A DNA stretch of 64,000 nt, from contig NZ_JANIBL010000006.1 of assembly GCF_024505055.1 (NCBI RefSeq), positions 38,330-102,329 on the forward strand, read 5' to 3'. The notes beneath the pieces were generated by a model. It did not search any database. It saw only the letters and a list, made by a program, of their open reading frames with translations, and was not told the DNA's origin. Every line of letters starts with the position of its first letter. The first letter of the stretch is position 1. The translations under genes were made by a program, and so were the position numbers. The stretch is from Methylomonas rosea. Lineage in GTDB: Bacteria; Pseudomonadota; Gammaproteobacteria; Methylococcales; Methylomonadaceae. This document shows positions 16,303 to 28,163 of the stretch, piece by piece.

Positions 16303-19300
16303 TCAAGACCGCGCACTGTGCTCCAACCAATACAACAAACGAGCACAAAGGCTGGCAGGATCAAACGGTTTGGAGAGAAAATCATTCATACCCGCTTGCA
16401 AACACAACTCACGGTCTTCAGCAAAAGCGTTAGCGGTCATTGCAATAATCGGTACACTTTGCCAGCCGTCCAGCAAGCGGATTTGCCGGGTAGCCTCAAG
16501 CCCGTCCATCACCGGCATCTGCATGTCCATAATCACCAAAGCAAACGGCTGTTGTTTGGCTAGAGCCAGCGCGTCCGCGCCATTATCCGCTACCGTGACC
16601 TCAAAACCGGCCGCTTCCAACAGAATGACGCCAACCGCTTGATTGATCGGTTCGTCTTCTACCAGCAACAAACGGGTGCCGGCATACTGGCTACGCAGAA
16701 TCTGCTCTGCGGTGTCATCGCCGCTGTCCAGCAATTGCCTGGTGCCGCTTATATGGCTGCCCTTGCTTAACCAAGCGGTAAACCAAAAGGTACTGCCATG
16801 TCCCACCGAGCTAGTGGCATCGGCCTGGCCGCCCATTAATTGAGCGAGCCGTTTGGTAATTGCCAAGCCCAAGCCGGTGCCGCCGTGCTTGCGGGTGATG
16901 GAATTATCGATTTGCTCAAATGCAGAAAACAACTTTGGAATCAGATCCGACGGGATGCCGCGACCGCTGTCTCGCACTTCCACCCTCAACAGCACTTTAT
17001 CGCCCTGTTCGCTAACCGGGAAAATCCGGACCTGAACAAAACCTTTGTCAGTAAACTTGATCGCGTTGCTGATGTAGTTTATTAACGCCTGGCTAAAGCG
17101 GATGGGGTCTCCGCACAATAGATAGTTTAAAGTTGAGCAATCCACGCTTAAGCTCAGGCCTTTGTTTTCAGCCAATTCGTGCATAATCGTCTGAACCTTG
17201 GCCGCCACGTCACCTAAATCGAACTCCACGGATTCCAACACCAACTTTTCCGCCTCGATCTTGGACAAATCGAGGATATCGCTGATCACGCCAAGCAAAT
17301 GTTGCGCCGAGTCGCCAATTTGCTTCAGAAAACTCGTTTGCTCCGGGTCTCTTACTTTGCGGGACAAAATATGGGTGAGACCGACAATGGCGTTGAGCGG
17401 GGTGCGGATTTCGTGACTCATGTTGGCCAGAAATGCCGTTTTTGCCTGGTTGGCGGTATCGGCACGCAGATTCGCTTCAACCAGTTCGTCCAAGCGCTGG
17501 TGCATCTGCGTAATATCGATATGACAGCCCACCATTCGAAGCGGCTGACCGGTTTCCGCCCATTGCACCACCCGGCCGGCGCAAATCACCCAAACCGTGG
17601 AACCGTTCTTGTGTCGATACCTCACTTCGTTGTAATACGGTTCTGCACCATGACTGGCTACATGCCGCTCGAACTTTTCGGTAACACGGGGCAAATCCTC
17701 GCTAAAAATAAATTTTTGCCAGCTTTCCGGGACATTTGGAAATTCGTCGTCCCCATAACCCAACATAGCTTTAAAGGTATCACTAAAATATTCGCTGCCT
17801 TTGGGAATATTCCAATCCCAATAGCCCGCAAAAGCCGACTCCAATAGCCCCTGCAAATGGCTAAGCTCTTCCTCTAGCAAAGCGTTTTTGCGCAATTGCT
17901 CTTCGGATCTCTTTCGCGCGGTAATATCGATGACCACACCAATATATTTAATCACGCTGCCATCGTCATTCGACAGCGGGCGACCTCGGCACATTAGCCA
18001 GCGCGGCTCCTGCCCTTCAGGGAGCACGACCCGCCATTCAGTTTCGAACGCAGCCGAACGCGCGACCGCATCTGCGTTGATGGCCTCTACCCGCGCGATG
18101 TCGTCCGGATGCACCGTTTTCCGCCAAGACGCATAACAGGGTTCGACCGAGCCATAGGGAATGTTATACAAACCCCATAGGTCGTCAGACCAATAATTCC
18201 GGTTAGTCGCCAATTCCCATTCCCAGGAACCGCCTCTGGCGGCATCCATAGCCAAACGCACGCGTTGCTCACTTTCGCGCAGTACTCTCTCGGCTTGCCG
18301 CTGAGCCGTCACCTCTGTCGCCACCCCGGCGACATAACACCGACCTTCCACATCGCAAAAGCTAAACTTGCTGCTATGCCAAATTTGCTCGCTACCGTCC
18401 GTTTCGATGATCGTTTCATCTATTTCTAACGCCTGCCCGGTCTGCATGACTACCAAGTCATTGGCGCGTAACTGTTCGGCAACGCTTTGCGGCCACACCT
18501 CAAAATCGGTTTTATTCAGACAGTCCTGGAGCTTTACCCGAAAGCGCTGCTCATACACTTTATTCAAATAAACATAACGCCCCTCCTCGTCTTTAATCCA
18601 AGCCGCAGCGGAACTGTTATCCATAAACAGCCGAAAGCGGGCTTCAATATTTCTTTGAGCTTCTTCGGCGGAATACAACTCGGAAATATCGGAAAAGCTC
18701 AATACCGCGCCGGCAATGTCGCCCACCTCGTTCTCGAATGGATCGATCTGCATCAGAAAATGAAAATCGCCGTGGTGGATCTGTTCCACCACCGAGTCGC
18801 CACTGAGCACTACGTTGCTTACGTAATCTCGTAACTTAGGTATCGGGATATGACAGGGAATTCCGTACAAAAACTGCCCGATATCGTCCGGCACTAAACC
18901 GAACACCCGGGTAGCGAAGGCGTTGTAGCGCGTGACATGGCCTTCTTTGTCGACCAGGACCAGACTACTACGCAGGGAGTTTTGAATACTGGTTAGCGTG
19001 GCATTGAGCTGGGCAGACTCCACTGACTTGACCCGCAACTCATCGTTTAGTGTGGTTAATTCTTCATTCGAGGCTTGCAGTTCCTCATTGGAGGCCTGTA
19101 ACTCTTCGCTGGAGCATTGCACTTCCTCACGCAGCATCTGCAATTCGGCATTGGCGGATTCGAGCTGGTTAATCACGCTGTGTAAAAGTTCGCGACTATC
19201 CGCCAACTCTCGGCGAATTTGTGCGATTTCGTCATAGGGTTGTGCAGTTTTATCCGGCGTTTTGCCGGCTAGCAGAATCGGAGCGACCTCTATAAATGTA

Positions 19301-21144
19301 ATCAACATACCAAACTCATGGCTGCCCGGCGTCTGCTCAACCCGCGTCACTTTCGGCCTAACCCGGCAGGCGACACCATCAATATGTATGTCGAGCGTCA
19401 CACCTTCCGCGACGTTTAGCTTTTCTTGTATCAACCTGAAACAGAGTGCTTTCAGTTCATTACGCAACTCGGGCAGACACAGCGAAAACACTGAAAAATC
19501 GGTACTTTCTTCAGGCAATCCAAAAAAGCGGCGGCCATTGCCGAAAAAGCGCAAGGGTTCAAAATTATCATTGATCAGCACGCCGGCTGGCGCGTAATCC
19601 CTCATCAAAGCGTTAATGGCTAACTCGGTTAAGGCTTGCCGATAGTGCGTATTCCCCATATTCAACTTGGCTCCGTTGGCTTCGATAGCGGCATTAAACG
19701 GCGAATAGCGAAGTACATGCCGCGTTTCCACGGCCCGACGGCGATAGAGTTTATTACTGCCATCCAATACCTCGAACAAAGGCGAATTTAGCCCTACTGA
19801 TTCTGACTTTCCCAAGAACAACAAGCCGTCAGGCTTCAGCGCGTAATGAAAAGCGTTGATTAAATCCGATTGCTGCGCCGGTTTGAAATAAATCAACAAA
19901 TTCCGACAACTCACCAAATCCATATTAATGAAGGGTGGGTGATGGATAATGTTGTGCGTGGAAAATATACATAACTCACGGACAAGCGGCTGAATCCGCC
20001 AACCGCTCCCCTCATTTTTAAACCAACGCTGTTGCCGCTCCGCGCCTAAATTGGTCATTTCTCGGGATGTGTATACCCCAGCCCGCGCAAATTCAATCGC
20101 TTCATCCCGAATGTCGGTCGCAAACACCCGCACCTCGAATAGGCTTAACCTGTCCCCCAAAATCTCGGCCAAGAGTATTGCGATAGAATAAGGTTCTTCA
20201 CCGGTTGAGCAGCCGGGCACCCAAACTCTGATTGAATCGCCGGCCGCTTTGCCGGCTACCAGAATCCGCAATGCGGCTGCCAATGCCGCAAAGGCGCTTT
20301 CATCGCGAAAGAACGATGATACCGACACCATAAAGCGCTGTTGCAAGAGGCTGAGTTCTTCCGGATGCTCTTTAACGTAATCGACATAGCGTTCCAAGGA
20401 GTCGATTTCCAGACTGCGAAACCGGCGAAATGCCTGGCGACGCAAGGTGCCTTCCTTGTAACTGTTGACATCCAAGCCGGTCGTGTGATGAACCAAGCGG
20501 ATTAACTCTGAAAATGCGTTCGCGGAACCCATCACTTCATCGTTGATTACGCCATCGATGTCGTCGGTGTGATTCAGCCACTCGGCAATCTGTTGTGAAC
20601 TGCCCACCAAATCCGCAAAGCCTAATTTGATGACCGACTCGGGCATTGCGCTATGCACGGCGTCTGCCGGGTTTTGCAAGATAACCAAGCCCTCGGCTGC
20701 GGCGACCGCTTCAGCCCCCAAGGTGCCATCGTGTCCCGAGCCGGAGAGAATAACGACGATGGCTTTATCCTGCCGGCTGTCAGCGATGGAACGAAATAAT
20801 CGATCTATCGACGGCGCGATGGGTTGTGCCTCTTCGACCTGAAACACTAGCAATTTGTCATCCACCACCTCGATATTGTGTCCCGGCGGACACACAAAAA
20901 GGTTATCCGGCGCCAGAGCCATACCATCCTCAGCCCAGGATACGGCAAGCTGGCATTTGCTCTGCAATAGTTCTATCAGTGAACAGGGCTTATCGGGCGA
21001 TAGATGGTGAGCCAACACATAGGCGAATCTCCCCCGCTGTTTTAATCCGGCAATAACCGGCATTAAGGCTTGCAGCCCACCCGCCGAAGCGCCAATACCG
21101 ACCACTTCGCACTTTTTTTGTTCTCCCCCGCTCCCCACCAACAA
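16303..21144 (-). CDS. CheB-CheR-PAS hybrid histidine kinase with receiver
   Basis: A 1613-residue signalling fusion. Order: CheB methylesterase (about 10-200; Ser20 in GASAGG, His46/47, Asp in SGSGHDGT), CheR methyltransferase (about 215-485; [12 protein letters not shown] for SAM), a coiled coil (about 655-735; repeated SNEELQA), four PAS blocks, HisKA with phospho-His near 1244 ([10 protein letters not shown]), HATPase ([12 protein letters not shown]) and a C-terminal receiver with Asp near 1540 ([12 protein letters not shown]). No membrane helix is seen, so it is cytosolic. CheB lacks its own receiver, as usual in these fusions. The start is a TTG (21144) with AAGGGGT nearby; GTG codons just downstream are alternatives. 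It lies 206 bases downstream of the GGDEF-EAL regulator and may have its own promoter. Confidence 0.92.
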   Translation of the reverse strand: MLVGSGGEQKKCEVVGIGASAGGLQALMPVIAGLKQRGRFAYVLAHHLSPDKPCSLIELLQSKCQLAVSWAEDGMALAPDNLFVCPPGHNIEVVDDKLLVFQVEEAQPIAPSIDRLFRSIADSRQDKAIVVILSGSGHDGTLGAEAVAAAEGLVILQNPADAVHSAMPESVIKLGFADLVGSSQQIAEWLNHTDDIDGVINDEVMGSANAFSELIRLVHHTTGLDVNSYKEGTLRRQAFRRFRSLEIDSLERYVDYVKEHPEELSLLQQRFMVSVSSFFRDESAFAALAAALRILVAGKAAGDSIRVWVPGCSTGEEPYSIAILLAEILGDRLSLFEVRVFATDIRDEAIEFARAGVYTSREMTNLGAERQQRWFKNEGSGWRIQPLVRELCIFSTHNIIHHPPFINMDLVSCRNLLIYFKPAQQSDLINAFHYALKPDGLLFLGKSESVGLNSPLFEVLDGSNKLYRRRAVETRHVLRYSPFNAAIEANGAKLNMGNTHYRQALTELAINALMRDYAPAGVLINDNFEPLRFFGNGRRFFGLPEESTDFSVFSLCLPELRNELKALCFRLIQEKLNVAEGVTLDIHIDGVACRVRPKVTRVEQTPGSHEFGMLITFIEVAPILLAGKTPDKTAQPYDEIAQIRRELADSRELLHSVINQLESANAELQMLREEVQCSSEELQASNEELQASNEELTTLNDELRVKSVESAQLNATLTSIQNSLRSSLVLVDKEGHVTRYNAFATRVFGLVPDDIGQFLYGIPCHIPIPKLRDYVSNVVLSGDSVVEQIHHGDFHFLMQIDPFENEVGDIAGAVLSFSDISELYSAEEAQRNIEARFRLFMDNSSAAAWIKDEEGRYVYLNKVYEQRFRVKLQDCLNKTDFEVWPQSVAEQLRANDLVVMQTGQALEIDETIIETDGSEQIWHSSKFSFCDVEGRCYVAGVATEVTAQRQAERVLRESEQRVRLAMDAARGGSWEWELATNRNYWSDDLWGLYNIPYGSVEPCYASWRKTVHPDDIARVEAINADAVARSAAFETEWRVVLPEGQEPRWLMCRGRPLSNDDGSVIKYIGVVIDITARKRSEEQLRKNALLEEELSHLQGLLESAFAGYWDWNIPKGSEYFSDTFKAMLGYGDDEFPNVPESWQKFIFSEDLPRVTEKFERHVASHGAEPYYNEVRYRHKNGSTVWVICAGRVVQWAETGQPLRMVGCHIDITQMHQRLDELVEANLRADTANQAKTAFLANMSHEIRTPLNAIVGLTHILSRKVRDPEQTSFLKQIGDSAQHLLGVISDILDLSKIEAEKLVLESVEFDLGDVAAKVQTIMHELAENKGLSLSVDCSTLNYLLCGDPIRFSQALINYISNAIKFTDKGFVQVRIFPVSEQGDKVLLRVEVRDSGRGIPSDLIPKLFSAFEQIDNSITRKHGGTGLGLAITKRLAQLMGGQADATSSVGHGSTFWFTAWLSKGSHISGTRQLLDSGDDTAEQILRSQYAGTRLLLVEDEPINQAVGVILLEAAGFEVTVADNGADALALAKQQPFALVIMDMQMPVMDGLEATRQIRLLDGWQSVPIIAMTANAFAEDRELCLQAGMNDFLSKPFDPASLCARLLYWLEHSARS

Positions 21145-21350
21145 CCCCTTCGCTTATTATTTTTATAATGATAATTTACGGCTCAACCAGGAACTGTTGC
21201 CGTTTTACCTGGTTAACTTAATTAAAGCGTATGCCAGAGCGATAACACTTTAAAAATTGCGCTTCATTTTGTCGCACCGTGTGACGACGGCTCTGAAATA
21301 TTTCAGTCACCCGCTAAGCTTCGGCCTTTGTTCAGGCAGAAGATGTGCCT
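21145..21350 (-). promoter_or_regulatory. Gap upstream of the CheB-CheR kinase, with a perfect palindrome
   Basis: The perfect 14-base palindrome CTGAAATATTTCAG lies at 21293-21306 and an imperfect inverted repeat (GTCGCAC/GTGACGAC) precedes it at about 21271-21288. An AT-rich stretch at 21161-21177 (TTATAATGATAATTTA) resembles half of a Fur box. Any could be an operator for the kinase gene; the palindrome is the better candidate. Confidence 0.4.
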
Positions 21351-24080
21351 CTAACTTTCTTTAGCCTGCAAATCGGGCTGCGCTGAATAATCGCATTGGG
21401 CTTCGAAATCAGCCAATGGTACCGGCCTACCGAAGAAGTAGCCCTGATATAAATGACAGCCTTGCAATTCCAAGAATCTCAACTGTTCTTCGGTCTCAAC
21501 ACCTTCGGCAATACTCTCGATACCCAAGCTCTCAGCCATGCCGATGATGGTTTGCACAATCACCGCATCACTTTGGGATAAGGTAATATTGCGCACGAAG
21601 GACTGGTCGATCTTCAACTGGTCAATCGGTAACTTGGTCAGATAATATAGCGACGAATAACCGGTGCCAAAGTCGTCCATCGAGAAGCGCACGCCAAAAT
21701 CACGAAGTTGCTGCATTTTCACAATAGCGTCCTCAATGTCATCCAGCACCAAACTCTCGGTGAGCTCAAGTTTAAGCCGATTAGGACTCAAATCGTAGCG
21801 CGCCAAAGTTCGCCGCACTTGCTCAGCAAAATCCTCTTGATGAAACTGCATCGCGCTGACGTTAACAGCAAGTTGTAGTTTGGACTTAACCGGATCGTGT
21901 TCCCAGGCTTTGAGCTGAGCGCAAGCCGAGTCCATAACCCATTTGCCTATCGGTAAAATCAAACCGGTGTCCTCGGCCAGGGGAATAAACTCCAAAGGCG
22001 AAACCAAGCCGCGTTGCGGATGCTGCCAACGTATCAACACTTCCGCGCCGATAATCAGGCCGGTTTGATTGACCTGCATCTGGTAATACAACACCAATTG
22101 CTGCTCGGCCAATGCACAACGCAAATCGCATTCCAATACGGCGCGAGTCTCCAAAGCGGCCTGCATCACCGGATCATAAAACAACAGCTTATTACGGCCG
22201 CCGCGCTTGGCTTGGTATAGCGCGGTATCGGTATATTTCAGCAACTCTTCCGCCGTAATATGTTGATTGCGGAACATGCAGATGCCCATGCTGGCCGAAC
22301 AATGGTGATCATATCCCTGCAACGAATACGGTTGATCAATGGCGGAAAGGATTTTGCCGGCCAGCGTTTTGGTATGAGCAGAAGCGCGCGTTTCATCCGA
22401 GCTTAGGCTGTTGAGGATCATCACAAATTCGTCGCCGCCCAGCCTGGCGACAGTATCGCCTTCGCGCACACAATCTCGGAGACGTTGGGCGACTTCGATC
22501 AGCAGCAAATCGCCAATAGTATGGCCCTTGGTGTCGTTAAGCGTTTTGAAGTTATCCAGGTCAATAAACAAGGCCGCACCGTGTTTATCATGCCGGGCGT
22601 TAGTCACTATTGCTTGTTGCAAGCGGTCGTAAAGCAGACGGCGATTCGGTAGGTTAGTCAGTGGATCGTAAAACGCTAAGCGCTCAATCTCGGCTTCCGC
22701 CTGCTTTTGGGCCAACGCGCGGCTGAAATTTTCCAAGGCCAAGTTAATATCCATCGACATTTCGACCAACAGATCGCGGGCAGCATCGTCGAAGGCGTTA
22801 ACCTCGTCAGCGTACAATACGAATGCGCCGACCACGCTATCGTTTCTCCGCAATGGCAACGAGGCCGACGCCGCCCAGCCGGCGCGCAAGCCCTGTTTTC
22901 GCCATGGCACGGTAAGCGGATCGTTAATGAAATCCTGACACCAATAAGGACGTTGTTCGCGGATCGCGATGCTGGTAGGGCTGTGGCCGAAAGCGCTATC
23001 GGCAGACATGGACATATCTATCGTGGCCAGCTCATCCGCGCCTTCGCCAAAACTGGCAACCGGACGTATAACGCGCCGATCAGCGCCAAACAAGCCAACC
23101 CAGGCCATTTTCATACCGCCAAATTCCACGGCGGCTCGGCAGATTTCCAGGAATAATTCGGCTTCGTCGGCACTATGCACGATGGCCTTATTGCACTGAC
23201 TCAAGGCGGCATAGAGCTGCATGTGGCGCTGAACTTTGGCTTCGGCTGCCTTACGCGCGGTTACGTCGCGGGCGATGCCGAGCACACCTATCGGTTGGCC
23301 GTCCTGATTCAATACCGGTGTCTTCAGGGTTTCGAACAAGCCGGAGTAGCCGTTCTCGGCGAACGTCAGCCATTCTTCATTGGCGCAAACCCGGCCTGCC
23401 GCCAGGGCTTTGCGATCATTCTCGCGGAAAAAGTCGGCCAGTTCCCTGGCGGCAAAGTCGTAATCGGTCTTGCCGACAATGTCAGCTTCCTTGGCGCCGT
23501 ATAAGCGTTCGAATTGCCGATTGCAGGTGATATACACGCCCTGTGGGTCCTTTAACCAGACCAGATCGGGAATAGTGTGCAGCAATGTGTGCATTAGGCT
23601 ATGTGCCGCAACAAGGTCGTTCAGACTGGCCCTGAGCTTTTTCTCGCTTTCCAGGAGTTGGTGGCTGCGCTCTTCCACCAGTTCTTCCAGATGATTGCGC
23701 AGCCGGTCGATTTCCAGATGCGTGCGCACGCGCGCCAGTAACTCCTCGCGCTGATACGGCTTGGTGACGAAGTCCACCGCGCCTAGTTCGAAGCCTTGGA
23801 CTTTTTCATCCGGCTCGGACAGCGCACTGATGAAAATGATCGGCACATTGCGGGTATCGGGATGCGCTTTGAGCCGACGACACACCTCAAAGCCGCCCAT
23901 ACCCGGCATCAGAATATCCAGCAACACCAAATCAGGCGGATTGGCGGTGGCAAAATTAACCGCCAGCTCACCGTTTATCGCCGAACGCACCTCATACCCT
24001 TCGGCCTTCAGTAGATCCGACAGCAACTTCAAAGACGCCGAGGTGTCGTCAACTACCAGAATTTTGCCTGTATTTATCAT
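21351..24080 (-). CDS. Response regulator with PAS, GAF, GGDEF and EAL domains
   Basis: A 909-residue cytosolic c-di-GMP enzyme controlled by phosphorylation. Receiver about 5-125 with phospho-Asp55 (LVLLDILMPG) and Lys in VTKPYQ; PAS about 160-285; GAF about 300-450; GGDEF about 465-630 with intact RLGGDEF and an inhibitory I-site RxxD (REGD) five residues before it; EAL about 645-895 with EVL in place of EAL (GAEVLIRW) and intact DDFGTGYSS and EGVET. Both activities look possible. It starts six bases after the stop of the hybrid kinase at 24087, so it is very probably the cognate output of that kinase, downstream of YfiR and the TonB receptor. Confidence 0.93.
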   Translation of the reverse strand: MINTGKILVVDDTSASLKLLSDLLKAEGYEVRSAINGELAVNFATANPPDLVLLDILMPGMGGFEVCRRLKAHPDTRNVPIIFISALSEPDEKVQGFELGAVDFVTKPYQREELLARVRTHLEIDRLRNHLEELVEERSHQLLESEKKLRASLNDLVAAHSLMHTLLHTIPDLVWLKDPQGVYITCNRQFERLYGAKEADIVGKTDYDFAARELADFFRENDRKALAAGRVCANEEWLTFAENGYSGLFETLKTPVLNQDGQPIGVLGIARDVTARKAAEAKVQRHMQLYAALSQCNKAIVHSADEAELFLEICRAAVEFGGMKMAWVGLFGADRRVIRPVASFGEGADELATIDMSMSADSAFGHSPTSIAIREQRPYWCQDFINDPLTVPWRKQGLRAGWAASASLPLRRNDSVVGAFVLYADEVNAFDDAARDLLVEMSMDINLALENFSRALAQKQAEAEIERLAFYDPLTNLPNRRLLYDRLQQAIVTNARHDKHGAALFIDLDNFKTLNDTKGHTIGDLLLIEVAQRLRDCVREGDTVARLGGDEFVMILNSLSSDETRASAHTKTLAGKILSAIDQPYSLQGYDHHCSASMGICMFRNQHITAEELLKYTDTALYQAKRGGRNKLLFYDPVMQAALETRAVLECDLRCALAEQQLVLYYQMQVNQTGLIIGAEVLIRWQHPQRGLVSPLEFIPLAEDTGLILPIGKWVMDSACAQLKAWEHDPVKSKLQLAVNVSAMQFHQEDFAEQVRRTLARYDLSPNRLKLELTESLVLDDIEDAIVKMQQLRDFGVRFSMDDFGTGYSSLYYLTKLPIDQLKIDQSFVRNITLSQSDAVIVQTIIGMAESLGIESIAEGVETEEQLRFLELQGCHLYQGYFFGRPVPLADFEAQCDYSAQPDLQAKES

Positions 24081-24086
24081 GATGTT

Positions 24087-27000
24087 CTAGTTACTCCCCA
24101 GTACCTTGAGTATCGTCGGATACTCATAACTTTCGGCAAGCCGACTCAATGCGGCTGTCACCCTCAGATCGTACGCCGCAATCTGTTGAATAATCATACC
24201 TATACGCTCGCTATCCAGATTTTTCACCGCCAACTCCAAATCCCCGCGTAAATTCTGCGGCACTACTGACAGCATCTCCGCCGTCAAAATCAGGTCCTCT
24301 GGCATTATTGCCGGTGGGTCGGCATACACATAGCGCACGCCCAATAGCCGGGTTAGACAGTCGTAAATTTCGTTGGCCCGGTAAGGCTTACAGATTAAGT
24401 CATCCATGCCGGCCACCATGATATCCGCCCGTTGCTCGGTGAAAGCCGACGCCGTGACCGCCACTATTTTCACTTCTTTGCCGCCCGGCAAGGTCCGAAT
24501 GATTCTGGTCGCTTCCAAACCATCCATGACCGGCATCTGTCTATCCATCCAAATTAAGTGCGGCTGCCAGCTTTGGAATAAGGCCACGCCCAGCTCGCCA
24601 TTCTCTGCAACCTTAACCTGAAAGCCCACGGCCTCCATCAGATTAACCAGCAATAATTGATTCTCCAGCTGATCTTCGATTATCAGAATCCGATAATTGT
24701 CCTGCCCCGGCATCAGCCCCAGAACCATACGTTCTTCCAAACGGTACAGATCGCTAATATCGGCTGCCTGCGCCTGCTTCAGCGGCACATCGATCCGAAA
24801 CAGCGAGCCCTTTCCCGGTGAACTTTCCAGACTGATGGAGCCCTTCATTAGTTGCACAAATTGCCTGGTGATGCTTAAGCCCAGCCCGGTGCCTTTGTTG
24901 TCGGCAAGGTGTCCTATCTGCACAAAGGGTTCGAAAATGTGCTTTTGGTCTTCAGCTGTAATCCCGGGGCCGGAATCCTCTACTTCAATCAACAGATGAG
25001 CGATGGCGTTGTTCTTGGTGGACAGGCGTATGATCACCCCACCTTGCTGGGTAAATTTCAGCGCGTTGCCCACCAGATTGATCAATACTTGGCGCAAGCG
25101 GGCCTGGTCACCGACGATATAGCGCGGAAATGCCGAAGACTGATCGACGACTAATTGCAGATTTTTCTCGGCAGCGCGTACCTGCATCATCTTTATCACA
25201 TCAAGCACCATTTCCCCCAAATCGAACGGCGCCTCTTCCAGTTGGACGCGGCCGGCTTCTATCTTGGCCATTTCCAACACCTCATTGATCAAGTTCAGCA
25301 AGTGTTCGCCGCTACGATTGATAATTTCGACGTTGCAGCGATCACTTTCATGCAGCAAGGGGTTTTTCAGCAGGATGCCGGAAAATCCGAGAATGGCGTT
25401 CATCGGGGTGCGCAGTTCGTGGCTCATATTGGCCAGAAACACGCTCTTGGCTTTATTAGCCGCTTCGGCGGCATCACGAGCCAGCAGCAGCTCGGCAGTG
25501 CGTTGCTGTACCGTATTTTCCAACTCATTTCGATAGCGTATCAGTTCGTTTTCCGCGCGTTTGCGATCAGTGATATCGCGGGCAATTTTGGAAGCCCCGA
25601 CAATTTGGCCTTGCGAATTTCGTAGCGGCGACACCGTTACCGAGACATCAATCAATTGCCCTTCTTTGCAGCGGCGGACAGTCTCATAATGCCTGATCGA
25701 TTCTCCGCGTCGAACTTTAACCAGGATTTCCCCCTCCTCACGCCGGCACTCGTCGGGTATTAGGATATCAATCGAATGACCGACGATCTCGTCGGCCCTA
25801 TACCCGAACATGCGCTCCGCTCCCTTGTTCCAGCTGGTGATGATGCCGTCTAGGGTCTTACCGATGATGGCATCTTCAGTGGATTCAACAATCGCGGCGT
25901 ATTCCGACAACAATTTCTCGGCGTTTTTGCGCTCGGTAATATCCCGGCAAATTGCCAGGTTGTATATCTTGCCGTCGAACTCAAAGCAGTTACCGGTCAC
26001 TTCCACCGGGAAAACCTGACCATCACGCGTCCGGTGGGTCGTTTCGAATTGCATCTGGCGGCGCTCCGACAACGCCGGCCAAAATGTCTCCCACACTGCC
26101 GGCGACCAGCTGGGATCAATGTCGAACACCCCCATACCACTGGTGAGTTCATCACAACTGTATCCCAGCCTGGTAGCGGCACCTTGACTCGCATAAAGAA
26201 ATTTCGGATCGTTCTCGGGCATCAGAAATATGGATTCCTTCACTTGATCCAGAGAGTAAGTCAGCAATTGCAGCTGGTGCTGGGCCTGTTTACGTTCGGT
26301 AAGATCGTATATCAAGCCGACGAATCCGCAGATGCCGCCGCTCTCGCTCCGCAAGGCCGTTATTGATAGGCTCACCGGCACGCGGGTCCGGTTTTTGCGG
26401 ATAAAAGTCCACTCGTTTTCCTCAGGCAGATTGCGCAGGGGACGCGCGGTAAAGACGTCGAATCCCGGAGAAATCAAGACCCCAAGTTCTTCAGACAATT
26501 TCTGAGCGTAGCGCTCGACCTCTGCCCTATCATGCCAAAGCGCCGGCGTTTTCTTGCCTATCAACTCGCCGGCCATATACCCCAACAAGCGTTCTGCGGC
26601 CAAATTGAAACTGGTAATAGTACCGTCCGGGGAGGTAGAGACAATAGCGTAGGCCGCATTGTCCAAAATCGTGCGATGGAAGACGTTAAGCCGGGACAAT
26701 TCGATTTCGCGTTCCTCAACCGCGTCCATCATCGCGTTGAAACTTTGCCCCAAACGCGCTACTTCATCGGTACCGACGGCAGGCACTCGATGCCGGTAGT
26801 CGGCGGAGTGCCGAACACGCTCGGCGGCTACTGTTAAGGACGCAATCGGCCGAATGATAGTGCGTCGCAGCACCGCCAGCTGCCCTAAGGTCGCGGCCAA
26901 CAACACCAGCATGCCGGCACCGAATAACCAGAACAACTGGTGCGTTTGCTGGCTCAATTGTTCCAAACCCATCACAATGCGCAGGCGCCCGCCTTTGCTT

Positions 27001-27389
27001 AAACCCTGCAACAACTCTGCGGTATCGTGGTTTAGATAAACGCCATCGGGCAGGCTTGGCATACCCCGAGGAGGGCCGAATACGTTGCCGTTGAGGCTGG
27101 CCAGAATCCTCCCGCTATCCAAAAAAATATCCGCCTCCTGAATTTGCGGATTGGCGCGCAAGGTATCGAGAACTTCCTGAGCCCGCAGCGGATCTTCGAA
27201 AGCCACCGCCGCGTCAGTGCCCACGGAGACCAATTGCGCGTAGGGCTCCATGATCTGCCGGACGCGCTGTTCCAAGGTCATGCTATGAAACAGCGCCAAC
27301 CCCGCCGCTGCCAACACAAACGCCAACAGCGCCGCCCCCCAAAGCACTAGCGCAAGTCTGTTATAAATAGTGGCTTGGATGGACATCAC
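24087..27389 (-). CDS. Membrane hybrid histidine kinase with CHASE8-like sensor, HAMP and three PAS domains
   Basis: About 1100 residues. TM1 (about 11-32), a periplasmic domain (about 35-150: [28 protein letters not shown]) like the CHASE8 sensor of YfiN/TpbB, TM2 (about 150-172), HAMP, three PAS domains (to about 615), HisKA with His near 657 ([10 protein letters not shown]), HATPase ([13 protein letters not shown]), a receiver with Asp near 948 ([12 protein letters not shown]), and a helical tail without an obvious HPt histidine. The frame begins with a GTG at 27389 directly after the YfiR stop, with an ATG one codon on, so the two are translationally coupled. In YfiBNR systems YfiR restrains a CHASE8 diguanylate cyclase; here the sensor drives a kinase, and the GGDEF-EAL regulator follows six bases later. 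Confidence 0.9.
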   Translation of the reverse strand: MMSIQATIYNRLALVLWGAALLAFVLAAAGLALFHSMTLEQRVRQIMEPYAQLVSVGTDAAVAFEDPLRAQEVLDTLRANPQIQEADIFLDSGRILASLNGNVFGPPRGMPSLPDGVYLNHDTAELLQGLSKGGRLRIVMGLEQLSQQTHQLFWLFGAGMLVLLAATLGQLAVLRRTIIRPIASLTVAAERVRHSADYRHRVPAVGTDEVARLGQSFNAMMDAVEEREIELSRLNVFHRTILDNAAYAIVSTSPDGTITSFNLAAERLLGYMAGELIGKKTPALWHDRAEVERYAQKLSEELGVLISPGFDVFTARPLRNLPEENEWTFIRKNRTRVPVSLSITALRSESGGICGFVGLIYDLTERKQAQHQLQLLTYSLDQVKESIFLMPENDPKFLYASQGAATRLGYSCDELTSGMGVFDIDPSWSPAVWETFWPALSERRQMQFETTHRTRDGQVFPVEVTGNCFEFDGKIYNLAICRDITERKNAEKLLSEYAAIVESTEDAIIGKTLDGIITSWNKGAERMFGYRADEIVGHSIDILIPDECRREEGEILVKVRRGESIRHYETVRRCKEGQLIDVSVTVSPLRNSQGQIVGASKIARDITDRKRAENELIRYRNELENTVQQRTAELLLARDAAEAANKAKSVFLANMSHELRTPMNAILGFSGILLKNPLLHESDRCNVEIINRSGEHLLNLINEVLEMAKIEAGRVQLEEAPFDLGEMVLDVIKMMQVRAAEKNLQLVVDQSSAFPRYIVGDQARLRQVLINLVGNALKFTQQGGVIIRLSTKNNAIAHLLIEVEDSGPGITAEDQKHIFEPFVQIGHLADNKGTGLGLSITRQFVQLMKGSISLESSPGKGSLFRIDVPLKQAQAADISDLYRLEERMVLGLMPGQDNYRILIIEDQLENQLLLVNLMEAVGFQVKVAENGELGVALFQSWQPHLIWMDRQMPVMDGLEATRIIRTLPGGKEVKIVAVTASAFTEQRADIMVAGMDDLICKPYRANEIYDCLTRLLGVRYVYADPPAIMPEDLILTAEMLSVVPQNLRGDLELAVKNLDSERIGMIIQQIAAYDLRVTAALSRLAESYEYPTILKVLGSN

Positions 27390-28010
27390 TTATCTCATTC
27401 GGCGCATCTCGCCGTTTTCCAAAATCTCGCTGGAGACTTCCAACATTTTGGTCTGAATCGCCAATGAAACCGCTCGGGCTTGGTCGAGGTTGATGCTCAT
27501 CCGCACCCTATCCGTCACTTTAAATGCTATGACTCCACCGTCCGGCAAGAATTCCGGCTCGTCACTGACCGTAAGAACCGGCTTTTGTTTTAATACAGCA
27601 AGCGCCGTGCGCCGCTTTGCGGCATCCGGATAAGTCATAAAAACAATCTGACACGGCGGCAGCTCTTCCAAGGTAGCGGCGCGAACAATGACAAAAGTAC
27701 GACCCTGTTCGGTCCGTCCCCGCAAGGTCGTTTCCAAAATATCACCAAACGGATCGGGTCCCAGGATACCGATACACCAAGGTGCATTGCCGGCTGGAAG
27801 CGCGTGTTCCGGCCAATTGACATAGTGGGCAAAATTGCGCAGGAAAGCGGCCTTCACTTTATAGGGGTTATCGACTAAGACATCCTGGCTGAGGGCCAAG
27901 CCCGGCAAAAGCAGCACCGCGGCAAGCCAAAGAGCCGCCCGTGCATTGCGCCTCGAACATATCCATTTCCCTGCGCAGGAAGCGCAAGACGCATGCGAAT
28001 TGGTGCTCAA
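27390..28010 (-). CDS. YfiR-like periplasmic protein (DUF4154)
   Basis: About 206 residues if started at the TTG at 28010, which has AGAGG seven bases upstream; the frame is open to 28091 but that end is Cys/Arg-rich and unlike a signal. A hydrophobic segment (ALWLAAVLLLPGLALS) serves as signal peptide. The mature part has DUF4154 features: YKVKAAFLRNFAHYVNWPEHA, WCIGILGPDPFGD, a central CQIVFMTY, VLTVSDEPEFLPDGGVIAF and RMSINLDQARAVSLAIQTKMLEVS. YfiR homologues are periplasmic repressors of CHASE8 cyclases and often lie in operons with receptors and sensors. Its stop directly abuts the hybrid-kinase start. It lies about 150 bases after the TonB receptor. Confidence 0.85.
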   Translation of the reverse strand: MSTNSHASCASCAGKWICSRRNARAALWLAAVLLLPGLALSQDVLVDNPYKVKAAFLRNFAHYVNWPEHALPAGNAPWCIGILGPDPFGDILETTLRGRTEQGRTFVIVRAATLEELPPCQIVFMTYPDAAKRRTALAVLKQKPVLTVSDEPEFLPDGGVIAFKVTDRVRMSINLDQARAVSLAIQTKMLEVSSEILENGEMRRMR

Positions 28011-28163
28011 AACCTTACCTCTTGCGTCACAAATCCGCCGTAAAGCCCAATATCGGCAAGGCCTGAGGCGAACCGGCTTACAGCCCGGCATCCATACAAC
28101 CCGAATGACTCCGAAGTCAAACAGAATGAATAGTCGGCTGGTTTCATAGCCTTAGCGCCAGGA

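Noticed and set aside
21161..21177. Fur box upstream of the CheB-CheR kinase
   Set aside because: TTATAATGATAATTTA matches only one half of the consensus; the other arm does not fit.
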